NCBI GenBank assembly: GCA_021849805.1
Contig: JAJZSL010000005.1
Span: 48,767-112,766 of the forward strand
Reading direction: 5' to 3'
Source of the DNA: a bacterium
Lineage (GTDB): Bacteria > Verrucomicrobiota > Verrucomicrobiia > Chthoniobacterales > UBA6821
DNA length: 64,000 bases
In this document: positions 16,552 to 26,253 of the stretch, in pieces
Numbering within the stretch: the stretch's first letter is position 1
How the letters are laid out: each line of letters begins with the position of its first letter
Program-made: the position numbers and the translations under genes
The notes under the pieces: model-generated
Seen by the model: only the letters and a program-made list of their open reading frames with translations
Databases searched by the model: none
Told to the model about the DNA's origin: nothing

Positions 16552-16878
16552 TTAGGAAACCTCTCTTTGATTTTTCAAGTGCTCATTCTCTTCTCCTTGA
16601 TCAGGTAGATCATTAGTAGCATTTTCACTAACGTTGTAGCCGCGCATGGTGGCATCACTTCCGTGATCGAGTCCTCGAGTAGGAGAATAGACTGTGGGTT
16701 TTGAGCTTCTCGTTTCTAGTACCTCTAGATCGGCTAGAATTTCATTGAAAACGCTCTAGTAGTAGGATAGTGATTTATCGTCAACACTGTAGTGATGCTC
16801 TGCTGGATTTCTGAGTTCACAGAAATGACGGCAACTTTTTTGAAATGAGGCTTCTAGACTAAAAGCTTTCTTAATCAT
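16552..16878 (-). pseudogene. Amber-interrupted ORF remnant
   Basis: From ATG at 16878 the minus strand codes for 40 residues (MIKKAFSLEASFQKS...DDKSLSYY), then TAG at 16756-16758, then 67 more open codons in the same frame up to TAA at 16552-16554. The second part reads SVFNEILADLEVLE, then TRGLDHGSDATMRGYN and an acidic tail DLPDQGEENEH. The TAG is also the first codon of the 114-bp repeat. The join may be an insertion boundary rather than a mutated gene, so the first part may be unrelated. Parent family not recognised. Confidence 0.4.
16645..16758 (-). repeat. 114-bp repeat, copy 2
   Basis: On the minus strand it runs from TAGAGCGTTTTCAATGAAAT to GGAAGTGATGCCACCATG. It has the same length as 767-880 and is very similar at both ends. 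This copy has no in-frame stop after the initial TAG, so it may be closer to the functional ancestor. Confidence 0.6.
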
Positions 16879-16929
16879 TTTATTTTGGACAGTAGTATGA
16901 ATAATCGATATTTTTAAATTCTTGTTGTT

Positions 16930-17790
16930 ATGACTTCTCTCCCTTCTTACGCGCATCCTCAAGCACTTGTTTCTACCGAGTGGGTTGCCAACCACCTTGA
17001 TGATCCTTCTCTCTGTTTGATTGAAAGTAATGAAGATATTCTTCTCTATGAAACAGGCCATCTACCAGGGGCGATTCATATTGATTGGAGACGTGATCTT
17101 CAAGATGCCTTAATCAGAGATTATATCCAGCCTGATGCATTTGCAGCTCTTTGTTCTCGCCATGGAATTACTCCCCAAACAACACTTCTCTTCTATGGGG
17201 ACAAAGCAAACTGGTGGTCCTGTTATGCCTTATGGGCTTTCCGACTTTTTGGGCATAGCAATCTTAAAATCATGGATGGAGGGCGAGATAAATGGATTTC
17301 TCAAGGACGCCCTCTTGTACGTGATAGCTCGGAACGCTTAAGAACTCATTATCCAATTCCTGCCAAACGGCTAGACGAGGAGATTAGAGCTTTTTATGAA
17401 CAAACCTTGCTTCATAGTCAACACCAGCTTCCTCTCATTGATGTTCGATCTCCTGGAGAATTTTCTGGAGAAATAACTCATATGCCAGAGTATCCTCAAG
17501 AAGGAGTGTTGCGTGGTGGTCATGTTCCAGGAGCTAAGAGTGTTCCCTGGAAGCGAGCTGTTCATGACGATGGCACCTTCAAATCGCGTCAAGATCTTGA
17601 AAAAATTTATCAGCACGAATTAGGTCTCCAAAAAGAGGATGATGTTATTGTCTATTGTCGTATTGGAGAGCGTTCTAGTCACACATGGTTTGTACTCACG
17701 TATCTTCTCGGTTTTACCCGTGTTCGTAATTATGACGGTTCATGGACAGAGTGGGGAAATCGTGTGAGAGCGCCCATTGAGCGACTTTAG
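16930..17790 (+). CDS. Thiosulfate sulfurtransferase (two-domain rhodanese)
   Basis: A 286-residue tandem rhodanese. The inactive N-terminal domain includes [11 protein letters not shown]; the C-terminal domain has [13 protein letters not shown] and the active-site loop [13 protein letters not shown] with the catalytic Cys. The CRxGxR loop is typical of thiosulfate sulfurtransferases, whereas mercaptopyruvate enzymes have CGSGVT. It moves sulfane sulfur to cyanide or other thiophilic acceptors. It stands alone between two repeat-containing gaps. Confidence 0.92.
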   Translation: MTSLPSYAHPQALVSTEWVANHLDDPSLCLIESNEDILLYETGHLPGAIHIDWRRDLQDALIRDYIQPDAFAALCSRHGITPQTTLLFYGDKANWWSCYALWAFRLFGHSNLKIMDGGRDKWISQGRPLVRDSSERLRTHYPIPAKRLDEEIRAFYEQTLLHSQHQLPLIDVRSPGEFSGEITHMPEYPQEGVLRGGHVPGAKSVPWKRAVHDDGTFKSRQDLEKIYQHELGLQKEDDVIVYCRIGERSSHTWFVLTYLLGFTRVRNYDGSWTEWGNRVRAPIERL

Positions 17791-17920
17791 AGTATTGTTT
17801 GAGGGTAGAAGATAGAAAATCGCCCCAGTAGAAAACCTGCGTATTTTTTGGAGTTTCTAAAAATAACTTTTCTCTGTTAGTACTGAGCAACAAATCGAAA
17901 TGTTAGTTGCAAGTTCAGTT

Positions 17921-17934
17921 TCAAAAATGCTCTA
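17921..17934 (-). repeat. Repeat end TAGAGCATTTT (diverged)
   Basis: On the minus strand TAGAGCATTTTTGAAACTGA. It shares the 11-base start of the 114-bp repeat with one change. Continued reading (SIFETELA) is loosely like SVFNEILA of copy 2. Probably a decayed fourth copy. Confidence 0.4.
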
Positions 17935-17969
17935 GGAGAACTCTTGAAAATATCGTCCTAATTTTTTTT

Positions 17970-18007
17970 ACGCTTCTGACGTGCCCTTTTTAACTTAATG
18001 TACTATC
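17970..18007. repeat. Family B MITE right-end remnant
   Basis: CTTCTGACGTGCCCTTTTTA and the following ACTTAATGTACTATC align with the right ends of the elements at 53674-53843 and 42681-42845 (GTGxxCTTTTTCAATTTAAT, AGGCTATA). Only the end is recognisable. The rest of the gap 17791-18101 holds no gene. Confidence 0.45.
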
Positions 18008-18101
18008 CTACCTTTCTTTCCATACAAGCTCTACTTCCTGTGGTAAAGAAGCACTCAAAAATCAGAACTATTTTTCTTAAAAGTTGGAGGATCACCTAGC
18101 C

Positions 18102-19469
18102 ATGAATAAAAATCATGAAACACGCATGGAGAAAATTGTTAGTTTGTGCAAAAGGCGGGGCTTTATTTTTCCTTCCTCAGAAATTTATGGTGGGCTTAAT
18201 GGAGTCTGGGACTATGGTCCTATGGGAGTCGAGTTAAAGAAAAACTTAAAAGATTTTTGGTGGAGGCGAATCGTGCGTGAAAGAGATGATATTGTAGGAA
18301 TGGATGGAGCTATTTTGATGAATCGAGCTGTTTGGCAGGCAAGTGGTCATGAAACAACTTTTTCTGACCCAATGATTGATTGCAAAACATGTCAAGGGCG
18401 TTTTCGCGTGGACCAAATTCATGCCCTACCTTGCCCCCAAAAACCAAGTAAGATGGTAGCTTCCTGCGAAGGAGAAAAAACAGAACCACGTGATTTTAAC
18501 TTGATGTTTAGTACTCATGTTGGCCCCATGGCTGATGAGGCTAACAAGACCTATCTTCGTCCAGAAACAGCTCAAGCTATTTTTGTGCAATTCCGCAATG
18601 TTCTTGAAACCTCGCGTCAAAAGCTCCCTTTTGGTATAGCTCAGATTGGGAAAGCTTTTCGCAATGAAATCAATCCTCGCAATTTCATTTTTCGCTCTCG
18701 TGAATTTGAACAAATGGAAGTAGAATATTTTTGTCATCCCAGGGAGGGTTTCTCCCTCTTGGATACTTGGCTAGAAGAGCGTTTGCGCTTCTATGAGGAT
18801 ATTGGTATTCCTCGCTCTAAAATTCATGTTCATGATATTCCTGATGGGGAACGTGCTTTTTATTCCTTGAAAACTTATGATTTAGAGTATGAATTTCCCT
18901 TTGGCACGCAAGAACTCGAAGGAATTGCCTATCGTAGTGACTATGACTTGACCGAGCACATGACCAAGAGCGGAAAACCACTTGACTACTTCGAGGAAAC
19001 AACAAAAGAAAAATTTATTCCTCACGTTATTGAACCAAGTGCTGGAGCAGACCGAACGGTATTAGCACTACTTTGTGAGGCTTTTGAGGAGGAAGAAATT
19101 TTCAGCGAACAGGGAGAAAGAGAAGAGCGCTTGGTTCTTCGTTTTCACCCACGCATTGCTCCTATAAAGGTTGGCATTTTTCCACTTCTTAAAAATAAGC
19201 CAGCTCTTGTTCAAAAAGCCCATGAAGTCAAGCAGATGTTACGTCCCCATTTTTCTGTTTTCTATGATGAAGCAGGTGCTATTGGACGTCGCTATCGTCG
19301 TCAAGATGAAATTGGAACGCCTTTTTGTGTGACTATTGATTTTGAAACAATTGGAGAATCTTCTCCTCATCTTCAGGAAACGGTCACTCTACGAGAACGT
19401 GATTCGATGAAGCAGCGCCGTCTTCCTCTCCAAGAATTATTAAGCTACTTGCAAGAGCAAATTTTCTAA
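18102..19469 (+). CDS. glyS: Glycyl-tRNA synthetase, single-chain homodimer type
   Basis: A class II synthetase of the alpha2 type (as in Thermus and eukaryotes), not the alpha2-beta2 type of Escherichia coli. Signs are MEKIVSLCKRRGFIFPSSEI, GGLNGVWDYGPMG, ETAQAIFVQFRNV, FGIAQIGKAFRNEINPRNFI (motif 2) and EPSAGADRTVLALL (motif 3), with a C-terminal anticodon-binding domain. GGAGG at 18086-18090 lies 11 bases before ATG 18102, which decides against the in-frame codon at 18084. About 455 residues. argS starts five bases after its stop codon. Confidence 0.95.
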   Translation: MNKNHETRMEKIVSLCKRRGFIFPSSEIYGGLNGVWDYGPMGVELKKNLKDFWWRRIVRERDDIVGMDGAILMNRAVWQASGHETTFSDPMIDCKTCQGRFRVDQIHALPCPQKPSKMVASCEGEKTEPRDFNLMFSTHVGPMADEANKTYLRPETAQAIFVQFRNVLETSRQKLPFGIAQIGKAFRNEINPRNFIFRSREFEQMEVEYFCHPREGFSLLDTWLEERLRFYEDIGIPRSKIHVHDIPDGERAFYSLKTYDLEYEFPFGTQELEGIAYRSDYDLTEHMTKSGKPLDYFEETTKEKFIPHVIEPSAGADRTVLALLCEAFEEEEIFSEQGEREERLVLRFHPRIAPIKVGIFPLLKNKPALVQKAHEVKQMLRPHFSVFYDEAGAIGRRYRRQDEIGTPFCVTIDFETIGESSPHLQETVTLRERDSMKQRRLPLQELLSYLQEQIF

Positions 19470-19474
19470 TCTGC

Positions 19475-21199
19475 ATGCCTCTTTCTCAAGCCCCTCTTCC
19501 GCTACTAGAGCATGCTCTTGGTGAAGCAATTAAAAAATTAGATTTAGACCCCTCTCTTGCTCAGATAACTCCTACCAATAATCAGCGCTTTGGAGATTAT
19601 CAGACAAATGCTGCACTGATTGCTGCTAAGGAATTGAAGAGTAATCCCCGTGATCTTGCTAACCAGCTTATTGCAGAGCTCGATCTTGAGGATTACTGTG
19701 ATCCACCCGAAGTTGCAGGAGCCGGTTTTATTAATTTTCGTTTAAAAAAAAATTTCTTAGAACAGCAGGTAGCTTCTTTGCTCCATGACCCTCGTCTTGG
19801 AATACCTCTTTCAGCATCTCCTAGAACCATTGTTATTGATTTTAGCTCCCCTAATGTAGCCAAGCCGATGCATGTGGGTCATATTCGCAGTACTATTCTA
19901 GGAGAGAGTCTTCTTCGTATTGCTCGATTTCTAGGACATAGAGTTATTAGCGATAATCATCTTGGAGATTGGGGAACACAATTTGGCAAAGTCATCTATG
20001 GATTAAAGAATCTACCTCCTCAAGCAGAGCTTGCTGAGGAATCTCCCATTGAAAAATTGGTACGACTCTATCGCCAAGTCACAACGTTGGAAAGGGAGGA
20101 TGCTCAACTGAGAGATGTTGTTCGTAAAGAACTCCTCAAGTTACAACAAGGCGACTGCGAAAATCGAAAACTTTGGGAAGAAGTTGTTACACTTTCATGG
20201 AGGGAATTTGAAAAACAATATGCTCTTCTTGGTGTTTCCTTTGATGAGCATCTTGGTGAGAGTTTTTACCACGAGGCTCTGCAGCCTTTAGTTCAGCGAT
20301 TGCTTCTCCAGGGAATTGCCAAAAGAAGTCAAGGAGCTGTTGTTATTTTCTTTCCTCATCATCCTACTCTTCACGATAAGCCCTTCTTAATACAAAAGAG
20401 TGATGGAGCTTTTCTGTATGCCACGACAGATCTAGCCACCTTAGAGTATCGAGTAACAAGGTGGCATCCCGATGCTATTTGGTATGTTTGTGGAGCACCG
20501 CAGCAGCTTCATTTTGAGCAGCTCTTTGAATCATCTCGTCGATTAGGTTTTCATTTAGAGCTTCGTCATATTGCTTTTGGAAGCATTTTAGGAGAGGATC
20601 GCAAAATGATGAAGACTCGAAGTGGAGATAATATCGAGCTTGGGAGCTTGCTCCAAGAAGCGATTGATCGAGCTTGGAAGATTATTGATGAGAAAAATCC
20701 TCTTTTTTCGCAAGAAGAGAAAAAAAAGATTGCTCAAATCGTTGGTTTAGGAGCACTCAAGTATGCCGACCTCATGCAACATCGGATGACTGACTATGTT
20801 TTTTCTTGGGAAAAGATGCTAGCTTTTCAAGGAAATACAGCTCCTTATTTGCAAAATGCTTATGTTCGAAGTCGCTCCATTTTTAGAAAGGACGAATCGC
20901 TGCAAAGCTTTTTCCCCAGCACTCTCCTCCTTGATGAGGAGGTAGAGCGTACACTTGCTCTGCAGCTTTTGCAATTTGCAGAAGTAATACCAAATGTTCT
21001 AGTTGATGCTCGACCCAATATTCTCTGTTTGGCGCTCTATGAGCTTGCTACAAAGTTTCATCGTTTTTATGAAGAGTGTCCGATCTTAAAAGCAGAGAAA
21101 AAAGTAAAGGAATCGCGACTTGCTCTCACTGAAATTACCTCACGCATGCTTCAGTTAGGGTTGAATTTACTGGGAATTGACGTTCCCGAGAAAATGTAG
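19475..21199 (+). CDS. argS: Arginyl-tRNA synthetase
   Basis: A 574-residue class I synthetase charging tRNA-Arg. It has the N-terminal additional domain (FGDYQTNAALIAAKEL), the HIGH-type motif in SSPNVAKPMHVGHIRSTI, and the ISDNHLGDWGTQFGK segment. The KMSK loop is atypical (DRKMMKTRSGDNIEL), as in many bacterial ArgRS. The C-terminus is the helical DALR anticodon-binding domain. The last 33 bases overlap the 3' end of the convergent bioF gene. Confidence 0.96.
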   Translation: MPLSQAPLPLLEHALGEAIKKLDLDPSLAQITPTNNQRFGDYQTNAALIAAKELKSNPRDLANQLIAELDLEDYCDPPEVAGAGFINFRLKKNFLEQQVASLLHDPRLGIPLSASPRTIVIDFSSPNVAKPMHVGHIRSTILGESLLRIARFLGHRVISDNHLGDWGTQFGKVIYGLKNLPPQAELAEESPIEKLVRLYRQVTTLEREDAQLRDVVRKELLKLQQGDCENRKLWEEVVTLSWREFEKQYALLGVSFDEHLGESFYHEALQPLVQRLLLQGIAKRSQGAVVIFFPHHPTLHDKPFLIQKSDGAFLYATTDLATLEYRVTRWHPDAIWYVCGAPQQLHFEQLFESSRRLGFHLELRHIAFGSILGEDRKMMKTRSGDNIELGSLLQEAIDRAWKIIDEKNPLFSQEEKKKIAQIVGLGALKYADLMQHRMTDYVFSWEKMLAFQGNTAPYLQNAYVRSRSIFRKDESLQSFFPSTLLLDEEVERTLALQLLQFAEVIPNVLVDARPNILCLALYELATKFHRFYEECPILKAEKKVKESRLALTEITSRMLQLGLNLLGIDVPEKM

Positions 21200-22387
21200 T
21201 TGACAATATTGAGTGAAACACTTGATTTCCTCCTCGGTATGCGCTGCTGTCATAGTGATACGTAAGCGGGCTTTCTTACGAGCAACAGTAGGATAACGAA
21301 TAGCAGGAACCCAATAACCAGCTTGACGAAGTAGAGAAGCTGCCAAGAGTGCTTTCTCTTCTTCTCCAAAGATCAGTGGCAGAATGGCACTAGAAGCTTT
21401 TTTCTTCAAGAGGGCGGTTGTGAGTTGATGGATATTTTTCCATAACTTGAGGGCTAAGAATTCTCCTTCTTCAGAATTAATGATACGCACTCCTGCACGG
21501 GCCGCAGCAATAAGGGGAGGTGGAGCTGCTGTTGTATAAATGAAGTTACGTGCATGATGAAGAAGGTAATCGACAATAATCCTAGAAGCACAAAGATAAC
21601 CGCCAGCAGCTCCAACTGCTTTGCTCAAGGTTCCCATTTGTAGATCCACGCGATCACTAAGTCCTAACTCACCGACTAATCCTCCTAAGCGATGATATGG
21701 TTTTCCACGAACCCCTAGAGCATGTGCTTCATCTACAAAAAGCAGAGCTCCATAGCGATCTTTTAGATCAACGATCTCATGAAGGGGAGCAATGTCTCCG
21801 TCCATACTAAAAACCGACTCAGTCACCACGAGAATATCACGTTTTGGAGAGAGAGCACGTGCCCAGCGCAAGTGCTCTTCGAGATGATTGATATCATTAT
21901 GACGAAAGACTCGGATGATAGCTTTGCTAGCACGAGCTCCATCAATCAAGCTAGCATGGGCAAGTTTATCTAAGATGATAACACTCTCACGCTTCATGAG
22001 CGTGGTAATTGTTCCTGTGGCTGCTGCAAATCCTGAAGGAAAAAGGAGTGCTGCTTCACATTGTTTGCTCTCGGCTAGCTCTTCTTCTAAGAGTTGATGT
22101 TCTTTTGTATTTCCAAGGAGAAGTCGTGATGCTGTCGCCCCATAGCCAAAATAAGGAGCAACTTTTTGAGCTGCTTCTCCAAGAGCAGCATGATTGCTTA
22201 AACCCAAATAATCATTAGAAGCAAAATGACAATAATTAGAACCATCAATGAGCAAATGGACTCCTGAAACTTTTTCAATTAAAGGAGGGGAGCGCCACAA
22301 GTTTTTTTTCTTGAGCTCATAAAGTTCTTTAAGAAGTTGCTGCTCTAGTTTTTGAGATGAGGAGAGCTCTTCAAGAAGATCATTCAC
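21167..22387 (-). CDS. 8-amino-7-oxononanoate synthase or related alpha-oxoamine synthase
   Basis: A 406-residue PLP enzyme of the BioF/KBL family, joining an acyl-thioester with an amino acid. Key sites are NDYLGLSNH, LFPSGFAAATGTI, TESVFSMDGDIAPL, FVDEAHALGV and the PLP lysine in GTLSKAVGAAGGY. BioF (pimeloyl plus alanine) and Kbl (acetyl plus glycine) cannot be separated with certainty by eye; NYCHFASNDYLGLSNH and substrate-side features slightly favour BioF. Starts at GTG 22387; an ATG nearby is out of frame. pyrD lies 21 bases upstream. No other biotin gene is adjacent. Confidence 0.85.
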   Translation of the reverse strand: MNDLLEELSSSQKLEQQLLKELYELKKKNLWRSPPLIEKVSGVHLLIDGSNYCHFASNDYLGLSNHAALGEAAQKVAPYFGYGATASRLLLGNTKEHQLLEEELAESKQCEAALLFPSGFAAATGTITTLMKRESVIILDKLAHASLIDGARASKAIIRVFRHNDINHLEEHLRWARALSPKRDILVVTESVFSMDGDIAPLHEIVDLKDRYGALLFVDEAHALGVRGKPYHRLGGLVGELGLSDRVDLQMGTLSKAVGAAGGYLCASRIIVDYLLHHARNFIYTTAAPPPLIAAARAGVRIINSEEGEFLALKLWKNIHQLTTALLKKKASSAILPLIFGEEEKALLAASLLRQAGYWVPAIRYPTVARKKARLRITMTAAHTEEEIKCFTQYCQLHFLGNVNSQ

Positions 22388-22408
22388 AGAGAAAGGTGAA
22401 GCAACGTG

Positions 22409-23446
22409 TTAACTTTTTATGATTTCAAGAGCATGAGCTATTCTTCGAATAACAGCAGGTCCTTGATAGATGAGAGAGGTATAGATTTGAAGAAGACTAG
22501 CCCCAGCTCTTAAGCGCTCTAGAGCACTTTCTTCATCATCAATACCACCAGAAGCAATAATAGGGAGCGAACTCTGAGCTCGAATTTGCTCTAATATTTT
22601 TAAGGAACGTGAGCGTAATGGTTTTCCACTAAGACCTCCTTGTTGGTCTCTCTCTTCTGCAATCATGGTGTGATCCAGTGTTGTATTGGTTGCAATAAGT
22701 CCCGAGAGTTTCTCCTCTTGAGCAAGATGGAGAATGGCTGTGAGATCTTCTGGAGTAAGATCAGGAGAAATTTTAATAAACAGAGGAGATAACGTTCCTC
22801 CTTCCCAGTCTCGTAAGGTTTTAATAATTTTCTCTAAAGCTTCTCTGCTTTGGAGATCACGTAATCCAGGAGTATTTGGAGAGCTAACATTGAGGACATA
22901 ATAATCGCCTAAGCCATGAAGCTGCTGAAAGCTGAAGAGATAATCAGCTGCAGCCTCTTGGAGTGGAGTGATACGAGATTTTCCAATGTTGATACCAATG
23001 GGAATATGTGGCCAGCGTCCTTGCTCCTTCATTTTTTTTAAGCGAGTTGCTACAGCTCTTGCTCCTTCATTATTGAATCCAAGTCGATTAATAAGTGCCT
23101 CTTCTTCACGAAGGCGAAAGAGCCTTGGTGGTGGGTTTCCTGACTGCGCATGAGCTGTAATTGTTCCAATTTCAACAAATCCAAATCCAAGTGATTCCCA
23201 AGCTAAGAGGGCAACGCCATTTTTATCCATTCCGGCAGCAAGACCGATTGGGTTGGGAAAACTTATTCCAGCAACAGAGCAAGGGAGTAGAGGAGGAGGA
23301 CCTTCCAGAAAATCAATTGTTTTTTTAAGTAACCACGGTCCTTTTGAAATTTTTGATCCAGCTGTAAGTCCCCCTAGAACAGCCTTGTGAGCTAATTCTG
23401 GGTTCAAGCAAAAGAAAAAGGGACGAGCTATTTTTTGATAGAGCAC
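22409..23446 (-). CDS. pyrD: Dihydroorotate dehydrogenase, quinone-dependent (class 2)
   Basis: A 345-residue FMN enzyme oxidising dihydroorotate to orotate in pyrimidine synthesis, with electrons passed to membrane quinone. Features are the N-terminal helices for membrane docking, GISFPNPIGLAAGMDKNG, NRLGFNNEGA, YYVLNVSSPNTPGLRDLQ (catalytic Ser), LFIKISPDLT, IATNTTLD and PIIASGGIDD. The start is GTG at 23446. The class 2 form implies a respiratory quinone pool. It lies 87 bases from the acyl-CoA synthetase stop. Confidence 0.95.
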   Translation of the reverse strand: MLYQKIARPFFFCLNPELAHKAVLGGLTAGSKISKGPWLLKKTIDFLEGPPPLLPCSVAGISFPNPIGLAAGMDKNGVALLAWESLGFGFVEIGTITAHAQSGNPPPRLFRLREEEALINRLGFNNEGARAVATRLKKMKEQGRWPHIPIGINIGKSRITPLQEAAADYLFSFQQLHGLGDYYVLNVSSPNTPGLRDLQSREALEKIIKTLRDWEGGTLSPLFIKISPDLTPEDLTAILHLAQEEKLSGLIATNTTLDHTMIAEERDQQGGLSGKPLRSRSLKILEQIRAQSSLPIIASGGIDDEESALERLRAGASLLQIYTSLIYQGPAVIRRIAHALEIIKS

Positions 23447-23533
23447 GGATGTAAATAGAAAGAGATGGTAAGGTTAGAAGATCCTGAATGCTATAAAAGC
23501 TCTTAAAATTATTGCTTATAGGAGAATATTTTT

Positions 23534-25456
23534 TCACCCATACATTTTTTTAATCAAATCCTCATAGCGTTCTAAGATGAAGTGTCGTTTCAGCTTATAG
23601 GTAGCCGTTAATTCTTCTCCAACTTCAAAGGGTTTAGAGAGAAGTTCAAAGCAGCTGATACGCTCAAACGACTTAAATCCGTACTCTTGGCTAATGAGGC
23701 GCTTGATTTCCGCTTGTAATAGTAAGCGAACTTTTTTTTCTTGAAGTAACTCTTCTGCAGAAGTGACCTGGAACCCTTCTGCTACAAAAGCACTCAAGCA
23801 TGGAAGAAGTAGAGCTCCCAGCTGCTTTTGGTCTTGACCTAGGACCATGCATTGTTCAATGAAAGGAGATTCCAAAAGACGTGATTCTATGGGAAGAGGC
23901 TCTACATTTTCTCCACTTCGTAGGACAATGGTTTCTTTAACTCGTCCAATAATTTTCAAACAATCATTCCAAGTCATCATTCCAAGATCACCAGTACGCA
24001 ACCAACCTTCTTGGAGCACACGAGCTGTTTCTTCTGGATCTTGATAATATCCCTTCATGATTTGAGGGCCACGAGCATAGATTTCTCCACAACGTCCACG
24101 TCCCAAATGATCATGGGAGATATCAGGATAGAGAATTTTTCCTGTGGCCAGATCAAGAATTCGAATTTCTGTTTTTGGTAGAGGAGGACCAACAGTGCCG
24201 ATGATAAAATGGTTTTCTCTCCGCACAGCAAGTACTGGAGAGCTTTCTGTAAGACCATATCCTTCAAAAATACGAATACCAATATTGCTAAAAAAAGTAT
24301 CAATATAGAGAGGTAAAGCACCACCTCCGGAAATAGTAGCTCGAAAAGATCCTCCGAGAGCTTGACGCAGCTTCTTGAGCAAAAGTGGATCAAGGATTAG
24401 AAAGGGAAGAATTCCTAGTATCCATCCAAAGAGGTGAAGCACCTTATGAAGTTGTTCCTCTTTCCAAGATGGTTTGCTGAGCAAAAGCTTCTCTCCTCTA
24501 AAATAGCGCAATGCTGAGCGTACTAATCCTGAAGATCCAAGAGCTAGATGGAATAAAAATTGTACGAGTTGATTTTCTTTTTTGATGGAGGTCATCATTC
24601 GTTCGTAGAGCAACTCCCAGAGTCGTGGTGCGGAGGCCATCACTGTTGGCTGGACAGCTTGTAGGTCCGCACTGAGATTCTTTACTGAAGTGTAGTAAAG
24701 AGTAGCTCCATGACTGAGGAGGAGTAATTCAAAAATTAGTTCATAGCTATGCCAGATTGGAAGCAAGGAGAGGGCTCGCTCCTGATGAGAAAAAGAAAAA
24801 GTAATATTCTCGATTTGTGAGCTCAGAGAGCGGTGGGTCAGTTGAACTCCTTTGGGGGTGCCTGTTGTTCCTGATGTGTAAATAAGGGTAGAGAGATCAT
24901 TTTCTCTCAACAATGCTACCCGCTGCTCCATCATGTTGCTTCCATTTTTTTTTAATGAAACTCCCTGATCTTCTAATTGCTGAAGCGTTAGAAGAGTGAT
25001 GCTCTTTGTGCAACACGCTTCCTGACTGCTTTTCATTAAAATAATCGTCTTGAGTAAAGGAAGTTGATCTCTCCTGGAGATGATTTTTTCAAGAAGGCTT
25101 TTACTCTCAACAAAAAGTAGAGCAACACGAGCATGGTTGAGAATATAAATGATTTCAGCAGGAGTGATATCACTTCCTCGAGGAACGCTAGCGGCACCAG
25201 TACATTGGATAGCTGCATGGACGAGCATCCATTGAAAACAGTTATCACTAAAAATTCCTACATGCTCTCTAGGTAGGACTCCTAAGTCAATGAGTGCCTC
25301 TGCTAGTGTACTAAAACGTTCGCGCCACTGAGCATAACTTACTTTTTCAAAGAAACTGTTACTATTTTTTGTTGCAAAAGCAGGGCGTGAACTCCAACGA
25401 TCTCCTGCTTGTAGAAAAAAATCAGCAATTGTTGCTGCAACAATTCTCTCCGACAT
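23534..25456 (-). CDS. Long-chain acyl-CoA synthetase (AMP-forming)
   Basis: A 640-residue ANL-superfamily enzyme activating fatty acids through acyl-AMP. Motifs are STLIYTSGTTGTPKGVQLTH (P-loop), SAPRLWELLYERM, EGYGLTESSPV, GWLRTGDLG and IGRVKETIVLRSGENVEP. The residues after Gly-Arg correspond to the fatty-acid CoA ligase signature. It probably feeds host or own fatty acids into lipid synthesis or degradation. Its start codon overlaps the stop of the upstream gene (TAATG), so the two are translationally coupled. Confidence 0.92.
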   Translation of the reverse strand: MSERIVAATIADFFLQAGDRWSSRPAFATKNSNSFFEKVSYAQWRERFSTLAEALIDLGVLPREHVGIFSDNCFQWMLVHAAIQCTGAASVPRGSDITPAEIIYILNHARVALLFVESKSLLEKIISRRDQLPLLKTIILMKSSQEACCTKSITLLTLQQLEDQGVSLKKNGSNMMEQRVALLRENDLSTLIYTSGTTGTPKGVQLTHRSLSSQIENITFSFSHQERALSLLPIWHSYELIFELLLLSHGATLYYTSVKNLSADLQAVQPTVMASAPRLWELLYERMMTSIKKENQLVQFLFHLALGSSGLVRSALRYFRGEKLLLSKPSWKEEQLHKVLHLFGWILGILPFLILDPLLLKKLRQALGGSFRATISGGGALPLYIDTFFSNIGIRIFEGYGLTESSPVLAVRRENHFIIGTVGPPLPKTEIRILDLATGKILYPDISHDHLGRGRCGEIYARGPQIMKGYYQDPEETARVLQEGWLRTGDLGMMTWNDCLKIIGRVKETIVLRSGENVEPLPIESRLLESPFIEQCMVLGQDQKQLGALLLPCLSAFVAEGFQVTSAEELLQEKKVRLLLQAEIKRLISQEYGFKSFERISCFELLSKPFEVGEELTATYKLKRHFILERYEDLIKKMYG

Positions 25457-25926
25457 TATCCAACGTAGGAATCCTCATGCGAGTGAGGATCTCCATGGTG
25501 AATATTATGAAAAGATGAATCTAACGAGCATACCAAATTTTCTTCGAGTCTTTTTTCTTGAGGAGCAAGAAGATCAAGTTGTTCCTGAGAATCCTCATCC
25601 ATGAGCCCTAGTTGCTGATCAGAAACTTTGAGGGAAGCTGGATGATCCATATTCTCAGATTCCATCGAAAGAGAGGGGTTGCTATCCTGATGCTCCTCCT
25701 GATGTTCTACTAAAGAAGAGACTTTCTTTTGAACTTCTTCTTGAACTTCCTCTTGAGAAGTAGAATCTTTCTGCTGAGTGGCTAGAGAAGATCTTCTCAA
25801 AATTTCTGAGTGATCTTCTCTCAAGGAAGGAGTCGCTAGAAGTGACTGAAGCTCTCTATCGAGTTCTTCTAATTCGACTTTAAGAGCAATGGCTTTTTTG
25901 AGGAGAGCAGGAGGTGGAATGTTCAT
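25456..25926 (-). CDS. Hypothetical acidic, Gln/Glu-rich protein
   Basis: A 156-residue protein of unknown family. The N-terminal 35 residues form a helix (ALLKKAIALKVELEELDREL). The rest is low-complexity and rich in Glu, Gln, Ser and Asp, including a repeat-like EEVQEEVQKKVS, and is probably disordered. The stop overlaps the start of the acyl-CoA synthetase (TAATG). Coupling suggests a shared transcript; no function can be named. Confidence 0.6.
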   Translation of the reverse strand: MNIPPPALLKKAIALKVELEELDRELQSLLATPSLREDHSEILRRSSLATQQKDSTSQEEVQEEVQKKVSSLVEHQEEHQDSNPSLSMESENMDHPASLKVSDQQLGLMDEDSQEQLDLLAPQEKRLEENLVCSLDSSFHNIHHGDPHSHEDSYVG

Positions 25927-25969
25927 CGATAAAAGTAGCTGAGTAAGCGTTATGAAGTCCCTGTAGAAG

Positions 25970-26188
25970 TTATGCTGTTCTAAAAATGATACGTGCCTTC
26001 GTTAGATCGTAAGGAGACATTTCGACTGTTACCTTATCGCCAGGAACAATACGAATAAAGTGTTTGCGCATTTTTCCTGAAATATGCGCTAAGACAACAT
26101 GTCCATTGGAAAGGCGGACACGGAACATTGTTCCAGGAAGCACTTCAACAACGGCCCCTTCGGTGGTAATAACTTCTTCTTTTGCCAT
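25970..26188 (-). CDS. infA: Translation initiation factor IF-1
   Basis: About 72 residues: [20 protein letters not shown], then [21 protein letters not shown] and [20 protein letters not shown], the complete OB-fold of IF-1, which binds the 30S A site. The open frame extends 23 codons upstream, but MAKEE is the family start. It stands between the hypothetical gene and the SUMF1 gene, all on the minus strand. Confidence 0.96.
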   Translation of the reverse strand: MAKEEVITTEGAVVEVLPGTMFRVRLSNGHVVLAHISGKMRKHFIRIVPGDKVTVEMSPYDLTKARIIFRTA

Positions 26189-26253
26189 GGGTAATCTGAT
26201 CTTTATAGCAAAGAGATAAAAAGTTTGCAAGAGAAGGGTCTCCATGAAATAGC

